Part shown: piece after piece, positions 26,245 to 37,507 of the stretch
Layout of the letters: each line of letters starts with the position of its first letter
Numbering within the stretch: the first letter of the stretch is position 1
Assembly: GCA_024305745.1 (NCBI GenBank)
Contig: JAHRBS010000004.1
Span: forward strand, 5,332,001-5,396,000
Source: Polyporus tsugae
Taxonomy: Eukaryota; Basidiomycota; Agaricomycetes; Polyporales; Polyporaceae
Reading direction: 5' to 3'
DNA: 64,000 bases
Translations under genes and position numbers: made by a program
The notes under the pieces: model-generated
The model's input: only the letters and a program-made list of their open reading frames with translations
Databases searched by the model: none
What the model was told of the DNA's origin: nothing

Positions 26245-29200
26245 TGGGGAGAGGCAATCGTGACCTGGGAGCGGCCCATCAGTGGCGGCTTATATAAGTG
26301 CGCGTGACACGTTTCGATCGCGTTTACACGCGTTTAGCGCGCACGTCCTCGTCATACCACGGTACACCTCCCTGCTTCTACTGGCTTACACTGTTACAGC
26401 ATGCTTTGGGTTAGCTAGCGACACAACTATCATACAACACAGTCAATGTATCATATTTCCTCATCTGTTTCCTCGAACAAACCCGCCTCGCCCACGATAT
26501 GAGCTTCGTCATCCGGGTCCCCTTGAACCTTTGCCTCCACTCGATCCCGGATGTCCTGAGTCAACAAGACGTACCGAGCAATAGCGTCCTTCAAAGCAGC
26601 AATCTTCAGCGCTTTCAACCCAACAGCGTTCTTCCTGGGCACTTTAACGGCCGTGTTTTCTGTGAGGGGATCAACGAAAACGCGGTACCAGTCAAGCTGG
26701 AGGTCGAGAGCGACATTGACAAGGGCTTCAGTGACAGTGTCGGGATTGGTGATCCTGGTAAGTCCCATTAGTTTTTCCACCATTGCGCTCTTCTTCCGTG
26801 CCCGCTTGATCCTCTTCTGGCGCTTCGCCGCGACCGCCTCCTTCTCCAACTCGATCTGCTCCTGGCGGCGCTTCCTCTCCAGCCCGCTCCCGTCCTCGTC
26901 GCGTGCCGCCTGGCGGAGGAACTTGTGCTCCTCTGCGGTGAAGGTGTCGACCAAGTCGGCTGTCTGGTTCAACTTGTACATCTCGCGGGCATTGTGCTGG
27001 TGGAGTGTCATGCTGGGTGCGAGATGAGCACGGACACGGTACGTGCCCAAGGCGCCCTCGTTATTGTCATTCGTCGGGCGCGCGCAAGCCTCGTTCCGCT
27101 CGGAGGCATTGAGGGTCGAGATCAGGCCACCGGGGTTGAATTCTGCGCAGAACCGGTCCCAAGTCTTGAGTGCACCCTGGAAGAAGCGTACAGTGACGTT
27201 CTCGATGTCGGGCAGGAGGGGACGAAGCTGGTGTACAGCAGCGAAGGCCGCGGGGCGCTCCCACTGTTTGCCATCGAGGGCGCCAAGCATGTGGGATGCA
27301 TCGAGGGCAAGGAGGCGGCTGGGCTGTTCGGTGATGGCCTTGCAGTGCGCTCGAACCCGCTCGTGAAGGGGGCCGAGATCAAGGTGGTTGACTTGACTGG
27401 AGTCTGGCCCGCGCACCTCACGGAGGTAGGGGTGGGACACAGCCTGAGAGTACAAGGAGAGTGCGCAGAGTTCCGTGAGCGTGGGTTGGTCCTTCAGCGC
27501 GCGGTAGACGTTCTTCTCCATATGGCTGTGGTTCATGAGAACTTTCTTATCGCGCGCATGTTCCAGGAACTCGATGTACACCGGCAGGTGGACAAGGATC
27601 TCAGAAGCAGCATCACCGAATGCGCCAAAGCGGACGCTGCTGACATTCGGAAACTGCACGAGTTTGTCAACTTCGGGGGAATCCTCGAAGTACCAACGGT
27701 AAGAGTCTTGATGTCCCTTCTTGTCGTCGCGGTGCCGAAAGACTGAGCCAGCCAGTTCTAGCAATTTGATTGCGCCACCGGTGGAGACCTGGATAGCGCG
27801 GTTCATCGCAGCTGTCGAAGGACCAGCCACTCGGGTTGTTGCGTCATTGTCTCGGTTCATCAGGAGAAGTGGGGGAGTCCGGTTCGCGTCTTTCCAGTAC
27901 GTCATCATCTCTGTGTTGCCGCCTTTCACTACGTTCAGGTCCTTGTGCATACAGCAGAAGCTGCTGACAAACAAGGAGACCTTACGCTGTTCAGCGGCTG
28001 GAAGATTCTTGAAGGCGGTCTCTCCGAGGGCCATCTTGACGGAAAGGATGGCACTGTCGTAACGGGCAGCCCGCTCGGCTGGTGAGAGATGTAACCAGGC
28101 GTCGGCACCACCCGCACTGGAAACAACACGGTCCATCTCGTCGGTGACTAGAAGGACCATGGACTCCGTTGGAAGCTCTGCAAGTGCGCGCTCCCCTCGC
28201 ACCTCTCGGTCGTTGCGAGTCTTCAACTCAGCTGTCAGGTGGTGCAACTTCTTCTGGTCCTCGGCGTGGTCCGTGTTCATACCACGCAGCTTGTCCGTGA
28301 ACTCACGTGCGTCTGTAGGGTTGTCCTGACCGCGAGGGCTAGCGTTGTAGACGTCGTACAGCTCCCCAACACGCTTCTGCAAGCCATGCAGCTGCATCTC
28401 GCTCGTATGGTTGGGTGCCGACGAGATGCCGAGGAAGCGCTGTGTGTGAGTATCCCCTTGGTTCACGTAAAGGTTACGCGCCTCGTAGTTGATGTGCTTG
28501 TGCGTAGTACCATCGCCACTTGCAGTAAAGCCTAGCATAATGTGAGAAGGCATCTAGCATTAAGTCCATGTGATGGTGCGTACCGTCAGCCTTGGAGATC
28601 TCCTCTACTAACTGCATCTTCGCCGCAATCCCTCCTTCCAGGACTATCCGACGCACGGATCGATTGTTAATCGACCCGACTACGGTCACCCCGGTAAGCT
28701 GTGAGAGCGCGCCAATGACCCGGTTGACCTTCTTGACAGGGACCCCCAGTACAACCAGTTCTCGGACCAATCGGCGCGCGGCAGGAGTAATGACTCCGAG
28801 CTTCTTCAGACGGAGCTTGCTGCCTCGCTCCACAAGGGCTGCCTGTTTGACACGGAGGAGAGCGCGGCTGAATGAAGCGGGGAGACGTGTGAGACGCTTG
28901 GACAGGGCCCGCTTTGCCGCAACGAGCATCTTGTTGCGACGGCGGATACAATTGAGGGTCGATTGGAGGGTGATGTGAGTGGCTTGACTCTCTTGCGCAA
29001 GCCGAGCATGCTGACAGCGAACCGCGAATAGCTCCGCACGCACCCGAGCAACATGCTCCTGCGACATCCTGACCACGTCTGCGACCTCCCGCGCTGAAAC
29101 CTTCTTAACAGCGTCGACCTTTGCAAGGGCCTCGCTTTTGATGACAGCGAAGCTCCGTTTGAGCAGCGGCGACAAGCTGACGCTGCGCTTCAGCTTCTGC

Positions 29201-30197
29201 ACGAGCCTCTTCTGCGACGGTGAGCGTGTCGTTGAGCTGGCGGGTCGTGTTGCCAAGGTTTGATTGTACTGTGTGCATTGCAGTGTCTGACTCCTGCTTG
29301 TGAACTTTTAGGTCTTCCCGTGCTTGAGTGGCACTCTGGCGAGCACGGTCTTCCCGACGTCGCACATTTCGGAGATCCCGGAAGAACCCTTCAGTGCGCT
29401 CCTTCTGCCGGACAACCTCCGCCTGTAGCTTCTTCAGCTGGCCCGTAAGCGAGGTGAATGGCCCGCCAGATGCTGAAGGTGCAGAGGTAGAAGCTGGATT
29501 GGAGATGGTAGAGGGAGGAGCATTCTCTTTGTCTGCAGTCCCGGAGGAAAGCGACTCAGAGCCTGAGGCACGGAAGGTCGGTGGAAAATCATAATCAAAG
29601 GGTGGAGAGCTCGAACCTGATGACTTCTCTCGGATTTTAGCCAGGTTTAGAAGACTTTGTAGCTTTTGTGCACGAGAGCGCCGCTGCGTAGGAGACCGGG
29701 AGCTCATAGTAGGATGTCGCTGTGATGAACATCGTCGGGACGTGCCTCAAACATTGGCCACAGTCGGGCGCTTATGTAAGCCGTGGCCAAGCACCTCCTC
29801 ATGTTGTCCTCATCACAAGTATCTCAGTATCTACTTGGCCCTCTGGCCTCGTATTTTGTGCATAGTTCCCAGATGGCATTTTAATTACGTCCTTGGGGCC
29901 CAAATTCCGGTAGGCATACCAGAAGTAAGGCTTATTGTATATGTTCAAGGGAAATTTCGCAAAATTTGTTATTTGGTCCCCACGGATTGCATTTTCCACT
30001 TATGTACTGATGGGAATTGTATACTTTGGGTAGAAATACGCGTCCGTGCCATCATATCCTGAGGTGCAATGAGTGTTCCACCTCTTCAGCCACAGTCGCG
30101 TCGAGCTGCGCGACAGTATCATTGCGCGTTACTGCAAAAGGAAGGTGGGCGCTAGTTCGCGCGCTTATGGCCGATTCGCAGGGATTGCCCCTCCCCA
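26245..30197 (-). mobile_element. 3.95 kb DNA transposon, copy 2 (inverted, defective)
   Basis: Same terminal repeats as copies 1 and 3, oriented in reverse, so copies 1 and 2 form a large inverted repeat around a 105 bp spacer. Its length is 3,953 bp, one base longer because of an insertion at 29149. Its own flanks do not match (ATTGGTG at the left, GTCTTAC at the right). However, the left flank is the exact complement of the 7 bp left flank of copy 3 (CACCAAT, 48294-48300). Confidence 0.9.
26451..29707 (-). pseudogene. transposase gene of copy 2, frameshifted
   Basis: Exon 2 (26451 up to about 28531) and the intron are intact and almost identical to copy 1. Exon 1 carries one extra base at 29149 (sense strand GAGCTTCGCT against GAGCTTGCT in copy 1). 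The frame shifts after codon 187 or so, in the coiled coil, and ends about 13 codons later. No full-length protein can be made unless translation starts internally. Confidence 0.88.
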
Positions 30198-32650
30198 GTC
30201 TTACGCTTTCGCTCCGCGGCCTTATATGCGAGTCTCGCCTCGATGCGCTCACCCACGTGGACCATGAGCTCGCCAAGCGGATGGACGATCATTCTTTCAG
30301 TTTCTCTACTTTGTCGACTGGGCAAAGAAGCGAGTCAGAGCAGGGACACTGGATGCTATCCGACAGCGAATGCGGTCGATCCTTATACCTCTGCCCTAGC
30401 CAGGGGAGATACTTCGGAGATGGCGGCTCGCTCGTCGTATTTCACGATGTTCTACCTGCCACCAAGGTATACCTATTTGCGCGAGGCGTTGCGCCTTATG
30501 GCACCATGGTTGCATGGTGCCTACCATCTACGGAGATATGTGCGACCGGCTGCGATAGTATGGACGGTCTTTTGCCTCAGGAGGTCACCATGTTGCTGTT
30601 ACGCTTCGTAGATGTACGCCTCTCTAGTCGTACAACAGGTGATCGTCTCCCTTGGATTTGTAAACCCATACACCAACCTCGACTCGGACGTGCTCGATCA
30701 TCTACCGTTTAGGAAAGTACACCCTAGATCATTTAACAATCTGTATCAGTTTCTTCGTCCCTCCGACCTCTCCCCCCTCTGTACCTAACCTGTTGCCTCA
30801 TGTTCGCTGCATCCTAGCGGTCTGCCATACTACTACATTGCAGACTGTAGGACTGTGCTGACTCCGTTCCATATGTCAGATAGGACTAGAGTTACCTGCG
30901 AAAATAGTCTCTGACTGACAGACCTCTGACTGTGGGCGAGCTCTAACGTCTAACCCCGGAGCGACAGTAGCAATATTGGAGTTCAGGTTGATGGGCAGGT
31001 GGCATAGGCACGGGAGGTATGTCACTGCGTAATCGTGAAAACTCGGAGTCTCAGGACCCTAAGATATTTGGAGTCCCACCTCAAGCTTGGTGGCCAGGAC
31101 CCGGAATATACCTCAGGCGGAGAGGAGGAAAACAGCAACGACGGTGATGACGAGGAGAGCATCGCTAAGATGCCGCGCCGTAGAGCGACCCCCTATCACT
31201 GCCTCTCTCCAGATGTCGACTCGAACCTCGACCACTGCCCACCCAGCCCTCGCCCGGTCAGACTCGACTGTTGTCGTACGGACCTTCCCTGCTTCGATCT
31301 GGCAGCCTAATAGTCACAGGCAGGCTGTACTCCCTGATCCGAACCACATATCTACCATACACATTACCGCCGGCGGCCTTCCCAACGCAGTTTCTCGACT
31401 CGCAGCCTTTCCTCACTGGCAGGAGCCGAAGCTCGCCGTCGCGGGTGGTCCTGATGTTGCTTGGACTCGTCTTTAAGGGGCTTCTGGCGAAGGCATGTGC
31501 TGAGCAAGACTTCACCATGCTCAATCTGAACCCCGAGACGTACTTTTCAGATTTACGTTTTACAATATACCATTTCTCGCTCTTACATGCTCTGATATTT
31601 TTCTTTAGATTAGAGGGCTCGGATGGAACGTCTCATCCAGGCAGTAGGTTCTGGGATTGAACGGGAGGTTCTGCAGAACCCGTTTGAGACTTATTGAGCA
31701 TAGACTCAACTGTATTTCGTGCCTCGTGCTGACAATCGCTGCACTGCCATCACTGGGACAGTGAGAGATATGGAGTCTGCACGATTCATTCCCCAGGAGA
31801 GACTTCAGGAGCTTGCTATTCTCAGTGCACTCGGTGCACTCTCAGCCCTTCCCCTCATCCATGACATCGCCCCCGAACCTCTCGATCCACAGATAGGTAA
31901 CCAGGACCAGTTGCTGCGCTTGCTGTGCTTTCCCAGACTCTACCTACACTCGAGTATACCGGTATTGTCTCCCATGAACAGCTGTTAATTGTTGGGTTGT
32001 TGGGTTATCGGACTAGCCGTTGCTCTGTTTGGCTCATACCTTGGAATGTAGTTCATATTACTTGAAATACAATACTATGTACGGATGACGACACAACACG
32101 AAGTCCAATGGTGGAAGGAAAAGCAATGACTGGGGAGACGTGAGGCCGAGTGCTGCGAGAGATCGATACAAGCAAGAACACATCAAGTTAATGAACCAGA
32201 GCCAAGAGCCGAGACGTCTATTGAGCGAGGGAGAGGAAGTAGACGGAGAACGAGCGGAGTACAGCGCAGCATATCGGGACGCCGGACCAATGCCTGCGCA
32301 ACAAAGACGAGACGTCATCGAGAGCGACCTACAACTTGCTCTTAGCATATTGCGGGAGGTGTTCGTTCATCTGGACGAAGCCGTAGTCGGGTGAATCTGA
32401 GCACAATCGCCAACTGATGTCAGTCAATTCGCTCTGGAGCGTCGCGCAGATGCACCCCAGTGACTGGAGGGGAGAAGTACATCCTAGCAAGACCGCTACT
32501 CAGCGAAACAGACTTGTACAGGGTGGGGAGACGTCGACTGACGTTGTGACGGGTGCTCCGAGTACTGCGACAGGTACGGGGACATCGCCTGGCTGCGCCT
32601 CCGCTCACGATGAATCCGCCATTCGCGTAATACTTGGAAGACGGTGGGGG
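30198..32650. other. unresolved low-coding region
   Basis: Several medium frames occur (30243-30611, 31087-31476, 31271-31660, 31719-31988, and an 84-codon frame 32140-32394 with a charged, Gln-rich product), but none shows a family signature and I could not splice them into one gene. Sequence around 31.5-31.7 kb has short repeated AGGTTCTG words. Remnant genes are possible. Confidence 0.35.
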
Positions 32651-32699
32651 CGAAGACGAGGGACTGAGCGGGCGGTGGTGTCCAGGGTCGGCTCGCGAG

Positions 32700-34171
32700 T
32701 AGGCATGTGAGAAATGCGCGCTCTGGTCCTCGTACGGCGTCGACAAAGTCGACATCGAAGATGCGGAATACCCGGACGTCAGCCGGCTGTGAGGCGACAC
32801 AGGACCCGCGCTATTGCTGGCTATGGCTGAGCAGGGCGTAAGAATATGTGTACGTGTTGATGGCTGTAGGCTGGGGTCGAGAGGAGCTCGAGTAGCCGCT
32901 GGCGCTGCTCGTCGTGGGGTTCAGGAGGCTAGACAAAGAACCATCAGTGAGGGTGTGTAGGGTATGAGCGGAGTGGGTGTATATGCTGCCGTGCGATGAG
33001 AGCGGCGAGTCCGAAGAGACATTCAGAGGCGGGAGAGTAGAACGGGGGCAGCCAGTACCCTAGCCAGCAGCACCGGGTTGGCTGAGTGGCGTGAAAGATC
33101 CGGGCGCAGAGAACCCTCGCGCGTGACTACCTTTGTACGGTGATGCATCACCTGCAGGCAAAGAAAAGGGAACTGGACCCGTACCAATCCCAATCGCAGG
33201 ATGTGGTAACTGGGGGACCTTGGGATTGTTCTTGCAGGGCTTGGGGAGGCGCGGCACGCTTGAAGTTCACGACGACCTCGGGCGGCGAGTGTCGGTTGAG
33301 AGTCGTGTGCGCTAGGGAAGGGTGATTGAGATCGCTGTCAAGGGCGGTAATACGGCAGGCATGACACTCACACCATGCCGGCCAAGTGCTAGTGTCGGGG
33401 TCGTCAATCGCTGGGACCACGTTTCGAACGTTGACCTTGCGAATAAAGCCATAGATCTTATAAGGCACATGGGGAGAAGTGTCAGGGTCGTGGGGAACCG
33501 CGTTGCACGCCGGGGGTTGGGTCTTGGGATAGAGGGAAATGGAGGGACTCACATTTATGTAGTCGCCAAGAGAAAGAAAGCGCGACTGAAGATAAACGCT
33601 GGTGAGACAGGGATAACGAGTTGTTCTGTCTTACGATGATGTGCTCACCAGCGGGGTTCTAGTGGATCATATGGTGTTTGTCTGAACGTTCGAGGAGACT
33701 GAATGCATCTGTCTTTGGTACAGATGTGTCCTCCTCCTTAAGTGACTGGGAATTGCGGGGTGACGGGTGGGAGGACGCGTCGGCGGACTGGCCCCACGGG
33801 ATGGACCGCTGCAACGGGAGGAGCTGTGGTGGGTAGGCAATGGCGAACGGTTGGCAGAGCGAAGGTGGGTAGGCAATGGCGAACGGTTGGCAGAGCGAAG
33901 GCTGTTGGTCGGAGTGTGGAGACGAGCGGTAGGGGTATGTGGACTGAGATAGAGGCCTAGGGTAGCCGACATGGCGGGCGGGATGTCGAAGGAGGGAGGC
34001 TTCTCCCGACCAGAGGTGACGGGAGAAGCAGCCTCGATGGGGTGCGCTTGGCGTGTTCACGGGACTGCTAGAGAAATGTGCTTGTGCTTGAGCTCGAACT
34101 CCTGTGGAAAGTGCACGGCTGGACACGAGAAAAGGCACAAAGCCGGGAGGGGTTGTGCCGTTGGGAGACAT
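32700..34171 (-). pseudogene. heat-shock-factor-type (HSF domain) regulator pseudogene
   Basis: On the minus strand an HSF-type DNA-binding domain is recognisable in pieces: TDAFSLLERSDKHHMI, NPAGEHII, SVYLQSRF (33.56-33.72 kb), then after a likely intron IYGFIRKVNVRNV and DDPDTSTW (33.40-33.46 kb), then TLNRHSPPEVVVNFKR (33.25-33.31 kb). HSF proteins bind nGAAn repeats through this winged helix. A TAG at 33659-33661 replaces the Trp expected after HHMI(R). After NFKR the frame shifts (PRLPKPCKNNP continues in another frame). The upstream Pro/Ser/Gln-rich part contains a 36 bp in-frame tandem duplication. Downstream low-complexity Ser/Pro/Tyr sequence to 32.7 kb is the probable C-terminal region. 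This is a degraded regulator gene, not a functional one as read. Confidence 0.65.
33829..33900. repeat. 36 bp tandem duplication
   Basis: Two exact 36 bp units, 33829-33864 and 33865-33900, starting GTGGGTAGGCAATGG. The length is a multiple of three and lies in the Pro/Ser-rich part of the HSF-type pseudogene. Confidence 0.92.
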
Positions 34172-34384
34172 AGGAGATCTAGATGGATAATCGCGACGTA
34201 CCTAAACTGTCCCTTCCTTTACTTATAGATCGACTGTCATCTATATCTGGTGTATGGTCAGCAACGGAGACTATCCTTTACTCATCCTCTTCCGCTTGCC
34301 CCTCCCTCTTCGCCTCCAAGAGTAGACCAGTAGGTAGCGCTCCAGAGGTCGAGCTCTGGTAGATATTGCAGTGATGACAGGAGG

Positions 34385-34600
34385 TGAGAATGTTGACGCT
34401 GAATGTTGAATGTTGAATGAGGACCCGGTTGAATGTTGAACGTTAGCGCTGAAAGTTGAACGTTGAATGTTAGACAATGAATGTTGAATGCTGCAAGTTG
34501 GCGTTGAGTACTGAGCGATGATCGATGAGCGCTGAGCGCTGACAATGGACCTGGACGTAGCAATTGCAACTGAGCGCTGAGTAAGCGCTGAGTATGCATT
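34385..34600. repeat. degenerate minisatellite (TTGAATG / GAGCGCTGA words)
   Basis: About 200 bp made of imperfect repeats of TTGAATG(T) changing into GAGCGCTGA-type units. No coding potential. Confidence 0.75.
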
Positions 34601-34609
34601 GTCCTCTAG

Positions 34610-35720
34610 ATCTCTAGATCTAGACAAAAAGATTTGAATCGAAACGCGAAAAATCGGATGCGAAAATCTAAAATGCTGGGCGCTTGTACCTACCCCGTCT
34701 GTCCTGAGGGGTTCTGTCGACGCATCAACTTCGGGCTCTATGCTGTTCAGGGCTCTACGTATTCGCGACAGACTTGCGTCAAGCAATGCCTATGCGCGCT
34801 GATATGAGGAGGGTGAGTTGCGCGAGAGATTGGCTATATGCGTGCTCACGAAGGGAGAAGGCTAGGCTGCGTACGGGTCGCGCGTCGGTTCGCGAGCATG
34901 GACAGGTCATTGCTCCCGTGGTCGGCGCTAGCTTGCGAACCTCGAAGCAAGACCTGACTAGTACTGTACCTCAATTGTACAGATATACTGTCATACAGGT
35001 GAGCGAAGACGGGGCTGCGGTTCGATGACGAACGTTAACCTTCGGTCGCCGCGACGCCAAATTTGCAAGTTGGGGCAGCTTGTGCACATTTACACGACAC
35101 TTTGAGAGGTTATTGAATAAAAGGAATTTGAATTTTTCGGCTGGTAGAACAGGCCAAAACTGATCCGCGGTCCGATAGCTCCGGCCCCGAGCGTTTTCCA
35201 AGTCTCAATGCGTTTGATCCGCATCGGGTTTATCGCCTCAAGGCCTCGCGACTATTGAGGCGCATACTCCGGATCCTCTGTATCTTCTCTCGGCCATCTT
35301 CTCTCAGCCATCTTCTCTTGGCCATCTTCTCTTCCAGAATCGACATCGATGTCCCAGGAAGCTTAAGATTGCCCTGTATACTATAGCTAATTACCCTCAA
35401 TATCGCAGCGGTTTGCAGAACGATATGTATAGTCCCACCACCGAGAAATCGTTCAGCCAGATTCGAAGTCCGACCGCGATTCGGTGCCCAGAAAACGAGA
35501 CACCGTGCCGCTGGACGTGATTGAGGGAGTGATACGTGGTAGAAGCGGAGCACCGCCCAATCGGTTGAATCGCGGTCGGACCTTCAAATCTGGCTGACCC
35601 GTTTTTTTCTCCGTGCACGGTGCACGTGGACGACTATTGTTGTGCAAACAAACCGGATCTAGACCTTGAAATTAATTTCATGGAAGCCTCCGGCTCCGCG
35701 GATTGGATATTGGCCCCTTG
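34610..35720. other. no supported gene; contains small repeats
   Basis: No gene recognised. Features inside are four near-copies of (GG/AG)CCATCTTCTCT at about 35280-35335 and the inverted repeat at 35453-35597. Confidence 0.45.
35453..35597. repeat. inverted repeat, about 31 bp arms
   Basis: The arm at 35453-35482 (TCAGCCAGATTCGAAG then TCCGACCGCGATTC) pairs with 35567-35597. The inner 14-15 bp are perfect and the outer half has one mismatch and a one-base gap. An 84 bp loop separates the arms. MITE remnant or fold-back sequence. Confidence 0.75.
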
Positions 35721-35721
35721 G

Positions 35722-36369
35722 TCAGGGCTTCCCTTCCCTTCTACTAAGACGGGGATATGCGCAACCGAATGTGTACGGTGTGACGAAGTTCATCAGCGCC
35801 GACGTCCACGAACCGACGACCACCGAGCATGGCGACACTGATGCTGACTCATACACCAAGATCGTCGCTCCCGATATGAGATGCAACTCGGCTGTACGTG
35901 AAATGTGCCGCTGGGAAAGGAAGGTGGTGGGATGGTGGATGATATCGAGTGTGCGGATGCTTGTTTGGACGCCGGGCAACTTGCAGAATGTCTTCATGAA
36001 TTCCTCGAAGACTACATTTCCAAGGGATAGTTCCAGCACCGAGGGAGGGAAGGAAGGATCGCGAAGGATATATGATAGGGCTGCGTCACCAATGATGAGC
36101 GCGCCCCGTTCAACGACCAGAGCCAAGAATGCCCTCGGATCGGGAATGAACGGCAAGAGGAGGGTATGGACAGAGTCTTGAAGCTCTGTTGCGACATCGC
36201 GATAGTATTGCCGACAGGTCGCACGCCAGGCCAAAAGCGAAACCATCGTCATGTGGGATAGAACTATGCGCCTGACGATCGGGTGGCATCTGTGACAGAG
36301 CAAGGACGTCGTATGCATATTCTTGTAAGGCTGTCTGAGTACGTACCTCGCAGGCACCTCGTGCCTGTG
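35722..36369 (-). pseudogene. F-box-like hypothetical protein remnant
   Basis: The minus-strand frame resembles the F-box-like proteins common in polypores. An F-box-like start (IVRRIVLSHMTMVSLLAWRATCRQYYRDV) is followed by GARIIGDAAL-type sequence (here GALIIGDAALSYIL), a Cys-poor central region, and TSALMNFVTPYTFGCAYPRL. The usual residues after YPRL are lost and the frame ends (SRREGKP, stop). The first exon region around PPD(x)IVRR seems to lack two bases. The 5' side stops at the end of the 1.14 kb element copy B at 36370, so that insertion may have separated the gene from its promoter. Function is unknown; in fungi such proteins are assumed to be substrate adaptors of SCF ligases. Confidence 0.5.
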
Positions 36370-37507
36370 CATCACCGTTTTGGCGTGGATCTTACAGGGG
36401 ATTGCAAGAGGATTGCAATGTATTGTAATGTCATTTTATGCGATGTAATAATTGTGAACTCCCAATCTATCATAGTTACACTATGACGAGGTGGGGCTAG
36501 TTGCAAGTTGGTTGTAAGATATGAGTAAGTCAATGGCAATGAACGCCATGATGCCATCAGGTTGCAAGGTGCGCGAGGATGACAGACAATCCAAGCATTC
36601 CATTGTTTAAGATTTTATTCCAGGCTGATTGCAAACATCCGACTTGATAGAAATTGTGCCAAAATATGTATATTGTAGTAGCTACCAACAATGGGCCATA
36701 CATGAGAGAGAAGCGGTATCTACATAGTACAGGTACTAGTAAGCAACCGGGAGCTCGCAATGGAGGCTGTACGGCGACAATGGCGGTGACGGTGACGGCA
36801 ACGATGACACCGTCCATCAGTGATGGGGACCAGGGGAGCTCCGGAGACAGGAGGGCAACACGACGAGGAGAGTCAGATGCCGCCAGCGAGCCAGCATCCA
36901 GAGGAGTATCGTAGATGATCGCGAGAGCCTGAGCCGCACCGCAGAGAACGGAGACGCACCCGAGAGAAGCCAAGGACGCAGCCAACCCCAGTGTTTCCCA
37001 AGACACTGAGCACCGGCTTGGTACGGTATGCGGGACGTACCTTGGAGGCCTTGCATGCAGTGGTGTCGTGGCACAAATGAGGGAAGAATTGAGGGAGGAC
37101 TTACCGTATTCCTGATCGACGGCGGTGGGGTTGAAGTAAGGGAGAGAAATAACGAGTGAAGCGGAGGGGAGGTTTTTAAGGGAGCACAATTGAAACCCCG
37201 GCGACGTGCTGTACAGTTCATGATGGAAGGCTCCAGCAGTTTGATGTGATGGGAGGTGTACTTGCCAGAGCGTCGCAAGAGAACGCAAGATAGTAAGCAG
37301 ATACAAGAGGCTTGGGAGGAGGTCGCAAGCTGGTGGCAAGGCGGTTGCAAGCGCCCCCATCATCTCAGCCGGTTGCGACCGGCCCAAGGATTCCGGCCGA
37401 CTTACATTGCGTTATAATCAATATAAAATCATTGTTGGCACAGTAAGCTGATTATTAACAGCGGGATTATTACCTGCCTTGCCACTTTGCCGCCGTTTTG
37501 GTGATGC
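36370..37507 (-). mobile_element. 1.14 kb TIR element, copy B
   Basis: Inverted copy of 13741-14878, with identical translation of the 276-codon frame (36557-37387). The ends CATCACCGTTTTGGCG and CATCACCAAAACGGCG form the imperfect terminal repeat. The flanks differ from those of copy A, so this is a transposed copy and not part of a larger duplication. Flanks CCTGT (left) and CACCTGT (right) share CCTGT but not at equal spacing, so no clear target duplication. Confidence 0.72.

Noticed and set aside
22188..30197. KDZ, hAT or Plavaka family for the 3.95 kb transposon
   Set aside because: Their characteristic motifs as I know them (for example the KDZ cysteine-rich N-terminus) are not seen, and the 7 bp duplication fits none of them cleanly. 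Left unassigned.
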